This document shows positions 47,480 to 59,100 of a stretch of DNA of 64,000 nt, piece after piece. Each line of letters begins with the position of its first letter. The first letter of the stretch is position 1. The stretch is taken from assembly GCF_030272615.1 (NCBI RefSeq), contig NC_081413.1, forward strand, positions 560,521,445 through 560,585,444. Direction: 5' to 3'. The notes under the pieces were generated by a model that saw only the letters and a program-made list of their open reading frames with translations, had not been told where the DNA came from and searched no databases. The position numbers were made by a program, and so were the translations under genes. The DNA comes from Cryptomeria japonica (lineage: Eukaryota; Streptophyta; Pinopsida; Cupressales; Cupressaceae).

Positions 47480-47744
47480 CAAGTTTCCGTTGGATTCATT
47501 GGCCATCTTCGTGTGGTAGTAGACAACCTTGATTTTGAGATATCCTTTTCCAAATCGATCAATTTGTTTCTCATGATTCTAGGGCAGCGTTTAGGAAGAA
47601 AAACCCTTGTTACACATAATGGACCATTTTAAAGAAGAAAACCAGGAAAAGTCACTTCCTGTCCACCCTTGTCTACTCCAATATGAGCATGCACCATCTT
47701 CAAATTTGGCCATGTCAACTCTGCTACTGAAATCTCATTTGATA
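47480..47744 (-). pseudogene. F-box FBD exon fragment, copy 4
   Basis: Exon 2 only: NEISVAELTWPNLK, MVHAHIGVDKGGQEVTF, PGFLL, stop (TAA replacing a Lys codon), then the rest of FBD in frame. The upstream side breaks at 47744 into an unrelated repeat, so intron and exon 1 are missing. Part of unit B, second copy. Confidence 0.8.
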
Positions 47745-47756
47745 CCAAGGGTTTTT

Positions 47757-48500
47757 CTAGGCACTGATAACCTGAGCATTGAGTTTGAGCAATGATCCTG
47801 AAACCAAAACTGTGAGATTCTTTATGATAAGTATATAGGCACAATCTGGAACCAAAGGGTTTTGAAAGGCTCCCCAGACCTTCATATTGAGTTTTGATTT
47901 GTCTCCCAAAACCAACAAGTTGAACCCAATAGACACAATCCAGCTGGAAGTTAGCATCCAACCAACATAACTCCTTGCCACTTCAATATGAAGGAGACCC
48001 ACCTCAATAGGAGCTGAAGGGAAACTGACCTCAAGCTGAACCAACCAAACACCATTCAACCCGACCAAGAAGAACCTTCCATCTTCTTTAGCAAAAACCA
48101 TCTCCACCTCAATAGAAGATAGCTCCACCTCAATAGGACTATCCAAAGAAGACCAAAGTTGCTGAAATAGAAAAACAAACCAACCCAGCCAAGAACTCTC
48201 CACCTCAATATGAGAGATCAAAGCTCAAATAATAGAAAGGGTGAATGAATCTCCTTTTGAATCCATACCAATAGGAAGAGCCCACCTCCATGGGCCATTG
48301 AGTAGAGCATTTACTTTGCCTCCAACAAGAAAAGTTGAGAAAGAATAGAAAGGAGGGATATAGATGGTAGAATGGGGACAACCAAATCTTGAAAAATGTA
48401 GAGCAAAGATAGGGGAATCCACCCCTAAAGAGAGAACCAAAGGAAAAAAAGGGAGGTATCCTAGATCCACCTCAACTACATTTCCATCAGCCTCCACCAC
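47757..48500 (-). other. Two ORFs of an 'IEVE'-motif repeat family
   Basis: Minus-strand frames at 48225-48500 and 47757-48221 are W/F/L/V-rich. The second has repeated motifs HIEVES, SPIEVELSSIEVEM, APIEVGLLHIEVAR, from a recurring ctattgaggtgga phrase. The same series appears in the plus-strand ORF at 24026-24652, so both derive from one repeat family. The reading at 47629-47961 runs from this family straight into the FBD fragment, a chance chimera at the breakpoint. No known domain. Confidence 0.4.
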
Positions 48501-48770
48501 ATCTGCAGAACCAACAACATATTTACCGCCTCAAACCCAAACCCTTGATCCTCCTCTACAAGCATGCATGCATTGAGTACAACTCTTGTACATCTTCAAA
48601 CCTTTGCACACAATCCATTGTGCAAAGACAAAAAAAAAAAGACCATGACAACCATCAAGAAGGGGTGGGGGTCTCTCGCATCCTTATTAGATTCATCTTT
48701 CACTCCCTCAACGGTAGAGCATCCAAATTTGCACCCAACACACCCACATCTCTCACAACTCCCATCGTAC

Positions 48771-48842
48771 ACTCTTTTGCACACCACCCCTTTCTAGAAA
48801 AACCTCACTCTTTTGCACACCACCCCTTTCTAGAAAAACCTC
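48771..48842. repeat. 36-bp perfect tandem duplication
   Basis: Unit beginning actcttttgcacaccacccc occurs at 48771 and 48807, identical by eye. Recent slippage or replication error. Confidence 0.9.
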
Positions 48843-48849
48843 ATTTTTA

Positions 48850-49928
48850 TTTAACTTTATGTATCTATTATCTAAAACATTTCAATTAATTTGTATAGTG
48901 CAATACTATTTTGTGGGTCTTTTATTTATACAATACTTATGTTGTGACACAATAATTTGAGAACAAAATAGAGTGCAATGTGAACATAAACATTCAAAAA
49001 TAATGGAGTCATTTATTTTCTTTTTGTATTAAGTAGTGTGGTGCTATTAACTTTAAAAATTTATGTTGATTTTCTAAACATCTTGTAATGGTACTAAATA
49101 ACACAGAAATAAAAATTTGTGAAATACAAATTTTTAAAAGAGACAATGGAAAGTAGATCACACTTATAGACAATCTCTAGTGGTAGTCTCCAAATGCAAG
49201 TATTCAATAATCAGGAATATTGTTCACAAACAAGCTTCTTTACAAGGAAAATGGGCATCTCTCAAAATACAATTACAATATTATTTAAACATATTGCCAC
49301 AACCACATTGAAAGACATGCATGCAAAATTTACTTACAAGATTCTCATTACTTTTCAAATTATTAATTAATTACTTTCCTATTTGTCATTGCCAATTAAC
49401 AATGAATGCATCGATTATAGCATTATTTTCTATTTAGAGTAAAGTGACAAAATTAATACTAATCATTACCAATGTCAAAGTCACTTTATATGTTTTTTAT
49501 CAGTGTAGTTATTATCCTTTTTACAAATCCATGCAAAATCAATAGCATAAGCTATTTGATACCTACCCAAAACCAATACAACCACCATTTTCACATAATT
49601 TTAAAAAGATATTATAATTAGATGGACACACTAAAAGGAGCATGCGATCTAATAGATTCAACACAAGAAATCATAATAATATCTTTGCATTGTCTTTGGT
49701 TATTCATGATTTAGCTTTTTGCATGAACGCCTTTCCATTGGCTTTCTAACCAATAAATTGTTTCATTAATAGCTTATGTTTTGAAAGTTTACTATTGGTT
49801 TGAGAGTTCCTGCCCTACTAATATCTATATTATGATGCTTTGAATGTTTCATTTGAGCTTAGGGTTACCTTTTGATCCAATATTTAATAGTTTATACTAT
49901 TGGATGGTTCATATTAATTTTTCACATT
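48850..49928. other. AT-rich region, nothing recognised
   Basis: No supported gene, repeat or element boundary. Confidence 0.55.
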
Positions 49929-51556
49929 TGTAGCGTCGTAAATTGTACACCCTTGCTAGGTTGGTACAATTCAATCATCTTAGTGTGTTTGCATCTTGCA
50001 TTATAATATCCCTTTAAGAATTTAATTAATTAATTTAATTAAATCCAAACTCATATTTCATCACTTCATACATCATAAAATTTGATCCTTTACCCAAAGT
50101 ATGTCCCTTTTTATTTTATTCCTCCAATAATTCATTAACTCATAAACCCTAATTATGTCCTATTTCGACCTTTAAGGACCGATTTCACATATCAAAACAA
50201 CTCGAAATCAGCTGTAACTTTGGGATTCGCTCTAATATTATCATATCTAACGACCTTGAAAATTTGGTGAAAATTTGGTCGAATTGAGTGCACTTTGCAC
50301 CTGATCCCCAACATTTTTCCCAAAATTTTGGGAGCATAATTCTATGATATTATATTTCTTAACCCTAAGAAATTGGTGAAAAATTCAAATCCTAGGTCGG
50401 CCTAAAGACGAAACTAAGATCTACGGTTTCATACATAAGAGCTCTCTTTCTTCATTTGATTGCATCTATCTAGTCTAAGGAAGAGTTTTTGGCTAAGCGA
50501 TCATTATCACAAGGAGTCTTCTATATAGTAAAGAGAAACTTATATGGATTCTACATTCATCAAGCATTCATCAAGTATGCATCATCAATTAGGAGCCTTG
50601 AAGACATTGAAGAATAATAGGAGATCTAGTGGCATATATTTCTCCCTTGGGGAATTGGTATGGTATCATGTTATTTTCATGTGTTTGTATGAGCTTCTTT
50701 GCACTTATTTTGACATTTACATTCAGGCTTTAGATCATTTAGCACATTTTATTTAGAGAATTTGCATTCTCATTTATATTTACATTTACATACATTTAGG
50801 GTTTACTCCCCAAAGCGCAGGGTAGCTCTAGTTTCTTATCTTTCTCATTTAAGGGTCTTGCACACACATAATATTGCTGCACAAACTATTTTACTATACA
50901 AATCAGCTATTTGTTGAGGTGAAAAGCACTAAAACAGGGGTTTGACTAAGGAAAAATCATACATAGCCACCCAGACCCTCTTTTTTTAGTTGCACGTGTA
51001 GGTACAGGTACTCGAGATACTTTTACTATCAACAGAAGACACAGGGATAGTTGAAAGCCTTATATCTTTCCTAAAACCATCAAGGATAGTGGTGTGGCAC
51101 CCTAGTACGTCCATTATTAGGTGATTTTTAGCAGGGTAGTGTCTCAGAGCCTTCAAATTGCAGCTTCTTGTCAAACAAAATAGGACTAGAGTGTAGAACT
51201 CCAATCCAGGTCAGTTGGACTCATTTTTCAACACCACCTACACATTCAAATTCCTCCCCCTTCTCTACTATAATTATCTTAGTTTCAAATCTGCAAGTTT
51301 CAACAATTTATATTCATATATGCTTCATTGTTTATCTCCTAGTCTAGTTGATCAATCATATCATATGTTTCATATCTTCTCTTCATATACAACAAGAGGA
51401 ATAAAAACCCTAAGAGATAATCCTTGGTTCTCTCTCTATCTCACAAACAAGAAGTAGCCAAAGTGAGCTATTTCCCTAGGCTCTTTCGTATTCTCAATGT
51501 GTTGGCAAAAGTGGGATTAGGTCCTAGTCACTCGGTCTCTCCTTTTCCCCACCACA
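49929..51556 (+). repeat. Gypsy LTR, plus strand (1628 bp)
   Basis: Starts TGTAGCGTCGTAAATTG, close to the minus-strand start (TGTAGCGTCCTAAAATT) of the 54177-61950 element, and ends TTCCCCACCACA. The PBS follows. No partner LTR. It contains a 70-residue plus-strand frame at 50544-50756 with no known domain. Confidence 0.75.
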
Positions 51557-52490
51557 TTTTGGTGAACCTGACATGATGTAATCTTATTTAATTATGATTT
51601 ATGTTCTCAAATTTGAGTGCTTTTCTATTTCAAATTTCAATTTACATTGACAAGTTTCAATTCCTTGCAAATTTAAAAAAATTAGAGGTCAATTTCGTTA
51701 AATCCTATTTTTTCAAATTCAAAATTGAACTTGTGGATAACTTAATTTAGATCATTAATTTCATATCTATTTTAGGAACACATTTCACTCATAAATTTCA
51801 TTCTATAAATCAACATTTAGAGTGCTTGCATTGGTTAAAATTGAACATTTCCTTCTATTTTGTATATTTTATCATTTGAAAGAGGAAAAATCTTGTCATG
51901 GTGCATTCATTTAATAAACGTGATAATGGGTTAGCTTCCCTTGCTTCAATTTTTCCATCTCTTAAAGAACCTCCTCCTATCTATGACAACATATTAGTGC
52001 CTAAAAGAGTTGTTACCAACCCCTTCAAAACTCTCCCATGCTCTAAGGATGAATATTTGAAGAGTGATCTTAACAATTCTCCTAAAATGCGCCCTTCCCA
52101 TCTAGCTATCTTAGAGGAAGAGGATGATATCATAAACACCTTTCAAGTAGTGTTACTTTAACTTTACATGATTCCTTCCTAAGTGAAAAGGTATTTCATG
52201 CACATTGACTTATCTTCTCCTAAATTTGGTCTTACCAATGGGGGCATGTTAGTGCAACAAGAGGTTATGAGCACTTCTTTCAAAGATCTCCTTCCTAAGC
52301 ATGAATCTTTGGAGAAAGATGTTCATCTCCCTCCTAAATAATACTCTCCTCATGAGGATCATTTTGTGCAAGAAGATGGCATTGTCCCTACTTTTCCAAG
52401 TGATGGCATTTCCTCTTTTGACTTCAATGAAATTACCACTACAGATGATGTATAAGTTTAGCTAACAAAATGGTTGGCCTCACACTATGT
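51557..52490 (+). mobile_element. Gypsy leader and gag start, truncated
   Basis: After the PBS, an 87-residue open frame (51898-52161) starts MVHSFNKRDNGLASLASIFP and ends EEEDDIINTFQVVLL. A further frame continues to SDGISSFDFNEITTTDDV, stopping near 52455. This looks like an N-terminal gag or leader ORF of the same superfamily, without the gag core. The element is cut off at about 52490, where duplication unit A begins. Confidence 0.5.
51560..51577 (+). promoter_or_regulatory. Gypsy primer binding site
   Basis: TGGTGAACCTGACATGAT lies 3 bp after the LTR. It differs at two sites from TGGTGAACCCGACGTGAA of the young element at 60713-60730, showing a shared priming tRNA type (not identified). 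Confidence 0.7.
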
Positions 52491-52491
52491 A

Positions 52492-54073
52492 ATTTGATGT
52501 ATAAGTTTATTTTCTGAATGAAAAGGGGACTGACCCTATCTAGTAGTTTAATTATAAAAAAAAATTACTCAACAAAACAAATGAAAATTACATTATGAGG
52601 AGGGAGAAAAAAGTCTAATCTTTTCAATATTTCATTATTTTATAGTTTAGTCCTTTATTTTAACACCAATACATATATAGTTTATTCCTTCACTTTAAGA
52701 CAGGTACACATGCTCTACTCTTGAGGACTGTAGATTGAGAGTGTGTCAAATAAATTTATATTTCTCTTCATAACATAAACTCCAAACAAAATGTTAAATT
52801 TAATTCATGTTGCATCTTATTTTTATCTTTGATAATTCATTTTTTTTTAATTTAACACTCTTTTTTATTCAAATTGAAGAACATATCTTGAAAAGAATGA
52901 TTAAATTCATTTTAAAAAGATTGAATATTAATAAACTTGAAACCAAAATATTTACAGAAATCATTAAATGTTATAGAAAAGTACAAAATTATAGTGACAT
53001 GAAAAATCCAAATAACATAACAATCCCCTTTTTTGATATGAATGAAACTACTTCTGTTTGGGGTGTAACAATGGTGGCCATTAAAAAATAAAGTAATCTT
53101 GAGAAGGAAAAATAGGCTTTGAAGAGATTGCATAATGCAGTAAACCATCAGCTATACTTTTATAAAATATACCATTAAGAGAATGGAACGGTTATCCAAA
53201 TTTTGTTGATCTGCCACTAATATTCAAACAACTTCCAGCTATCAAACAACTTGACAAACATGGTTAAATCAGATGGAAGTTTATTACTGCATGCAAGTTT
53301 CTTCGGATGGTGAGATCCATTATGTCAAACTTATATTAAAGTTCTCCTATTTTTATTGTTTGATAAGTGCATCATGACCAAAGTTTGTTTCTTACCTTTA
53401 AACCATGTCTTTGTTGCAATTTCAAAATATCCTAAACTCTATAATGACCACACAGTTCACAAGGTGATTTGGATTCATTGGCCATCTTCTTGTGGCAGTG
53501 AATAGTCTTGATCTTGAGAAATCCTTTTTCAAATCTAACAATTTATTTTGCATGACTCTAGGGCAGTGTTTAGGCAGAAAAACCCTTATTACACTTAATG
53601 GACCATTTTAGAGAAGAAAACCCAGAAATGTGACTACCTATCCACCCTTGTTTGCCCCAATATGAGCAACCACCATCTTCAATTTTGGCAATGTCACCTC
53701 TACTACTAAATTTTGATCTAATATCATCTCTTGCATAAAGCATGATGTGGGTTTATCCCTATATATAAGAATTCGAAAGAAACAATATTGTGAAATATCA
53801 TTCTCTATTGATTAAAAATATTATGTACAAAATTCTAACCTGGAAACACTGGCCATGGATTGTCAACTCTTCAAGCATAGGAAAACTATTAAGAAAAATA
53901 ACACTGGGAATTCCTTGATTAACATTCCCTATATTGTAATTTTGAAGAATAATGCTTTTTAACAGATTCTGCTCTTGAAAATCCTTGTAGTAATTTAATA
54001 AGTCCTGTGTATTTACCGAAATCTATAAGGTTGATTTCCATCAAGAGCGGGCAAGCTATCTGCAATGATATAT
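52492..54073. repeat. Segmental duplication unit A, second copy
   Basis: Partner of 2525-3972. Lacks the CCCCAT microsatellite. Ends at 54073, where the Copia element inserted into exon 1 of F-box copy 5. Confidence 0.85.
53460..54073 (-). pseudogene. F-box/LRR/FBD copy 5 (3' half, cut by a Copia element)
   Basis: The end of exon 1 is present from 54073 to about 53844 (equivalent to the copy 1 LRR end: ...CPRL ... MLEELTIHGQCFQ with a good donor CCAG/GTTAG). The exon 2 acceptor reads ATGCAA where copies 1-3 have ATGCAG, so it is probably dead. Exon 2 has at least two stops (after GANKGG and after FLGFLL). The 5' part is missing because the Copia LTR starts at 54074, within the LRR-coding region. 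Confidence 0.85.
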
Positions 54074-54171
54074 TGTAAAATTATGCAGCTATAGCTACAT
54101 AGCACAAGATAGATCTAGCTAAGAGAAGAAAATACAAACTTGTAGTTCCAATGCACAAAAGAGAAAACAAA

Positions 54172-54176
54172 GCAGC
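54172..54176. repeat. Target site duplication GCAGC (left)
   Basis: GCAGC directly before the Gypsy LTR and again at 61951-61955 directly after it: a perfect 5-bp target duplication inside the Copia LTR. Confidence 0.9.
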
Positions 54177-55362
54177 TGTAAAGCGGAAAATCGCGGTCGA
54201 ACCCTAGTTGGTCTCCCCTCTTCTAACTCCGAGGAGAGAGAAGGGAGGTTCGCTAGGATTCGATGGGTTTTCAGTTAGGGGGAAGACTTTACATTCAAAA
54301 GAGGGGTTGAAACTCATAAGATTCAATCCCACACGATGTAAGATTGGATGCTAAATGAATTTCAAGGGTTAGGAATGCAAGGCTACCCTCTTTTGTAAAG
54401 AATGTTGATTAAGGAAATTAAGCTAAGAATGCATAGAAAGTCATAAAGATTCGCTTATAAACTGAGTTCGGGTTATAGGATGAAGCTGCGGACCTGGAAT
54501 TAGCAGTAAAATGTCGATACGGCGCTGTCCTGGAAATTTGGGCAAAAGTTGTCGGGACGATGGCGCCCGGCGCCACGGTCCTCCGAAAAATCCGCGAAAC
54601 GAAGGGGGATCGGTTCGTCTCTGCACAAGGATTCCAGATCTTCAATCTCAGCCGCGTACCTGCAACCTACACATAGAAAAGCGAAGATGATGGGGGGTTA
54701 GGGATTAGGGGTTTGCCTTTAGGTCAAACCCCGGTTTTGGAATTAACCAAGAAATGAGCAAGAGCTATAAATGTAAATGACTGTAATGTAAAACAAGTAC
54801 TAATACCTTGTTCTAAGGATGTTTGTATCCTTATGTGCGAAGGTTTAGATGTTGTATGTTGTAGTATGTAGCATGTAATAAGTGATCTCCTCTTCAATGG
54901 TTGAATCCTTGACTTGAATGCAACACTTAGCCTTGAGTGGAGACTTGAAATGATCAATTGCTTGAATGCTTGAATGCTTGAGTATAGTTTCCACGCCTTT
55001 TCCATCATATCGAATGAAAGAGGAAAATGTCATTTATATACTTGTCAATTAGGGCTGATAGACTGATTTTCCCGACCTTAGGCCGACCAGGGAAGTATAT
55101 TTCCAAATTGCAATCAAAAAGACCCGATATCACTTAGGAAAATGGGCCCAAAATAGGACCCAGGGACCAGGGCGCTGGGCGCGCTGGTCCCACCTCCGGG
55201 ACAGCGGGGTGCAAAGGAGGTTCAGGCTAGGGTGCATGAAAAATGCAGTTTTCAGTGTCGTGAGCAAGTTTTGGGGTCTCCATTCAGGTTGCGTGTTGCG
55301 TCGCCATCGTGAAGACCGAAATGCAGTCAAAATTGCAAGTGTCGCAATTTTAGGACGCTACA
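54177..55362 (-). repeat. 3' LTR of the TR-GAG element
   Basis: 1186 bp, ends TGTAAAG ... GCTACA on the plus strand. It holds one GC-rich hairpin (ggaccagggcgc at 55164 with a near-perfect partner at 55179-55190) and a second GC-rich palindrome (ggcgcccggcgcc near 54565). Confidence 0.9.
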
Positions 55363-55378
55363 TTTAGCCCCCACTTTA
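55363..55378 (-). promoter_or_regulatory. Polypurine tract
   Basis: Minus strand TAAAGTGGGGGCTAAA abuts the 3' LTR. The same tract follows the old LTR at 41229-41244. It is the usual plus-strand primer of LTR elements. Confidence 0.85.
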
Positions 55379-56105
55379 GCGGGAGTATGTATGCTCATAC
55401 TTCCGGTAAAGTACAAGGAAACAACATTGAAAGACTTTCACCACGTCAAGGAGGCAAGATACACCAAGCCCCCAGTGGACTAAGGATCTTACAACTTCGA
55501 TTGACAAAGTAAAAGGGAAGATCACGAGGAAGAACCATGACTGTCAGTAGTAAGGTTCCCTCGCTATGAGTCATGCAAAAGAAATACCAAAAATCTTCAA
55601 GACAAAGCTAAGTTTGCCAAGAAATTTTCAAGTATCTTTGAAAGGATAGACAGGGTGTATGCCCCCCTACGTTAAAGCGATCGCACACGCCTCAACGGGG
55701 GTGATTGTTTTAACGTAGTGATACACATAAGAAATGAGAAAGGAAAAAGGAGCACGTTATCGCAAAGATTTAGCCCCCAAGTGTGAGATAAACCCAAGGA
55801 TAATAGACACAAAACACAAAGCACAAGGTGACTTCGCTTTCCTCGGGGTCAGTATGCTGTATGATAAGTCATGTATATATCATATGGATGTATGCATAAT
55901 TGTTCTTCATTCCCCAATCAAGGAAGGTCACCTAGAAGAAGGGAACACATATGTCTTTTGAGTCAACATGAGAGAGATCGAGAGATCTCAATGCTTTGCA
56001 TCGTCCTCAAGTAGACAACACTAAGGACGACAAATAGAAGAATGAAAATAACATATAGAAGAAGTAACAAAAGAGAGGGGAAGAGAGTCTGCTATGCTAA
56101 TGTAA
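55379..56105. other. Noncoding 3' internal region of the TR-GAG element
   Basis: Between the protease-ORF stop and the polypurine tract, about 730 bp. No RT/IN motif on either strand; the 75-residue plus-strand frame (55734-55961) has no domain. This is where pol is missing. Confidence 0.6.
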
Positions 56106-59100
56106 CTAGTCTAGCATGTCATCTACCCCCCGATCTTGCTGATCAATGTTTCGGGAAGGCAGGGAACACGCTAGAGGAGGAACATCCAACACAGAAGATG
56201 GAGCTATCACAAGATCCAAAAAAGGGCTATGTTCATGTTCCCAGCCACATTGTTCTTGTCTAGGAGCTAGGATAAGTGCTTTAGAAAATTCATTAGATAA
56301 ATGGTTATCAACATCAACAAGTTCATATTCACTATCAGAAGCAAGAGGAGTAACATTTTCATCATGCATAACATTTTCATCTATATCATCATCAAGATTT
56401 ATAAAAATAGGATCTTTAACTCGCACAGGATCAAGACCATCATGCATCTTATGTTTAGGAGATTTAGGCTCAATATTCGGCTGAGGAGAAAATGGAATAA
56501 TGCTTGTTGAAGGTGTTTTTGGAGATTGTAAAGTTTGAGAAGCAGCTGCTTGAGCCCTAAGACGACGCTTTCGTCGACGTTCCCGTGCAAAACGATTACG
56601 TCTAGTCTTAGTAGGAAGTGGAGAAGACTGAGGAGGAGGAATGTTCTCATCCTTAGCACTTGGGTGTTTAGGTTGTGGTCTCTTAGGCTGGATAATAGGA
56701 GAAGAAGAAGGTCTCTTCTCTCTATAGAAGGCAGGAGGAGGAACTGCTCCATATAAAGGAGGAGTTTTTGGTTTAGGAAGAAGACCAAGTCCATCATGAC
56801 GAGGAGGTACAGGTCTATTTTTAGAAGATTTATTAGGCATAGACATAGTCGCATCCATAGGGACGGGTTGGGAATCTTCTTGGGGAAAGACATTAGTTTT
56901 GTCTTTCAAAGGAAGAATTTCCTTCTCAAGAATGATAGGAATGTCAAGTTTAGGTGCTCTAGGTTCACTTAGAGATAGGATCATATCTGTTTTCCACTTT
57001 TGATAAGATTTGAAAAGATGATCACTTCGCGGAGGAAGAGATTGGAATTGTTTAGGCCAAAAGTAATCAAGAGGAACGCTAGAAGTTCTTTCAGCTGGTT
57101 TAAAGAGACTATGATTGACAGTAACAACTTCACCATTATGGGGAAATTTCAAACACTTATGAATAGGAGAAGCAATAGCTTTCATGGAAGATAGCCAAGG
57201 ATAGCCAAGCTTCACACGAAATTGTTCGGAAGATGGAATAATAGCAAAGTTCACATCAAGGGATTTGTTATGGACCTCAATAGGCAATGTAATAGAACCA
57301 ATTGCAGGAGAAGAAAATGCATCAAATAATTTCACAATCACATCTGTTTTGTCATAGATCACTTGATTCAATTGAAAAGTAAAAAGAAATTCTTCAGTAA
57401 TAACATTAACCATGCACGAAGGATCAATAAGCACTCCACGGCAAGGCATATTCTTGACTTTTGCAACTATGTATAAAGGACCATCAGGTGCCCTAATGAT
57501 TTCACTAGAATCAAATGTGATGGAAGGTTCTTTAGGGTTTTCTTGCTGCTCTACAAAGTTAATCACATTCGGAGTCATAGACACAAGACCATTAGATGAG
57601 AAAGAGGAATCATTAGCCTCAATCGCATTAGAGGTATGAGAAGTATGAGAAGGTAATGGATCAGTAAAAATCTGAAGATTTTGGTTAGGAGGAGCTACAG
57701 ATGTGTTGCCTTTATCATTCACTCCAGAAACAGAAATAGTATTATTATCAATCAAATCTTGAATTTTACCCTTTAGAGAAAAACATTTTTCAGTATCATG
57801 ACCAGGCTGACGATGAAAGTGACAAAAAGCTTTGTGATCAAAATAAGGTGAAGTAATCTTTGCAGGATCAATTTGTCTTATAGGAGGAAGAGTAAGCACA
57901 TTTTGTTCCAATAACTTATTCATAATACTATGCAATGATTCATTCAAAGGAGTATACTTTCTTTCTTTCCTGAAAAATTTAGAAATAGGAGGCACACCTG
58001 ATGCTGCATTCACATTGTTGTTGATGATGTTTTCATTGAATTTGATAGAATCTCTGTTCGGTTTAAACTTCCCAAATGGTTGTTGACTGCTATCACCCTT
58101 ATCACTCGGAGCCATAGGATGTGATTGTTCCATTTGACTCACAGTCAGTTGATAATTGTGAAGAGTGGCGCACAACTATTGGAAAGAAGTAAACTCAGAA
58201 AACAGGAGTTTGTCTCGAATATCTTTTTGTAAATTAGAAATAAAGATTCTTTGAATATCATTGTCAGGCACTGGAAAAGAAATTTGAGCATACAAATGCT
58301 TATATCTACTAATGAAATCAGTCACTTTTTCTTTAACACCTTGTTTACAATGCATCAAATCAATCAAAGTAACTTTAGGACTTATATTGTTTTGAAATTG
58401 TTGAATGAAAGCATTTGCAAGTTGTTCGAAAGAAGTAATAGAATAAGAAGGCAACGAGCAATACCATTGTAGGGCTTTGTCTCTTAATGTTCTAGTGAAC
58501 AGTTTTGCAAGCAACCTTTGGTCATAAGCAAAATTAGTACAAATTGTTTGAAAAGTCTTAACATGTGTTAGAGGATCTCCTTTACCATTATAAAGTTCCA
58601 AATGCGGGATTTCAACATGTTTAGGAGGGATAGCTCAAACAATGTCAAGAGAAAGTGGGCTCGCAACATCAAATGTGGGCACACTAAACTTAGATTGATT
58701 CATAGAGGCAATTTGTTGCTGTAAAGAAGAGACAGTTTGTGCAAGATTATTAATGGTAGCTTCGGTCGAAGAGTTCATATTAGGTGTGTTAGATTGAGAT
58801 GGAGGTGTGATGTTATTGAAAGATGGTAAAGAGTAAGGTGGTGGGACCCTATGATAGTCAACCATAGGGGATGATTGGATAGGAGGAACACTACAAGGAG
58901 GAATGGAATGGTTAAATGAATTGCCCCCTTGCGTCATGTTCATTTGTGAAGATGTAATAGGAACACTTATTGAAGGAATGAATGAAGAAGTCGGATTAAA
59001 TGAAGGAATAGGGTTAATTGAAGAAGGAGGATTGCCCCCATGACTAGTAATCACAGGAGGAATGTCTTGTATAGAGGTAGCCATGATGTTTGATGTAAAG

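Larger units (their letters stand above)
44975..47744. repeat. Segmental duplication unit B, second copy
   Basis: Partner of 19200-21610. Includes two units of the roughly 330-bp tandem repeat (anchors at about 44984 and 45313), a longer LINE tail and the FBD exon fragment. Ends abruptly within the FBD exon at 47744. Confidence 0.85.

Noticed and set aside
54441-54645. Conserved small ORFs in the LTRs (75 and 61 residues, repeated at 60975-61202)
   Set aside because: They repeat only because the LTRs are duplicates; frames overlap in two phases and no known domain is seen.
56399-56893. 164-residue leucine-rich frame antiparallel to nothing but overlapping the gag-protease frame
   Set aside because: Out-of-frame shadow of the Pro/Arg-rich tail coding region of the TR-GAG element.
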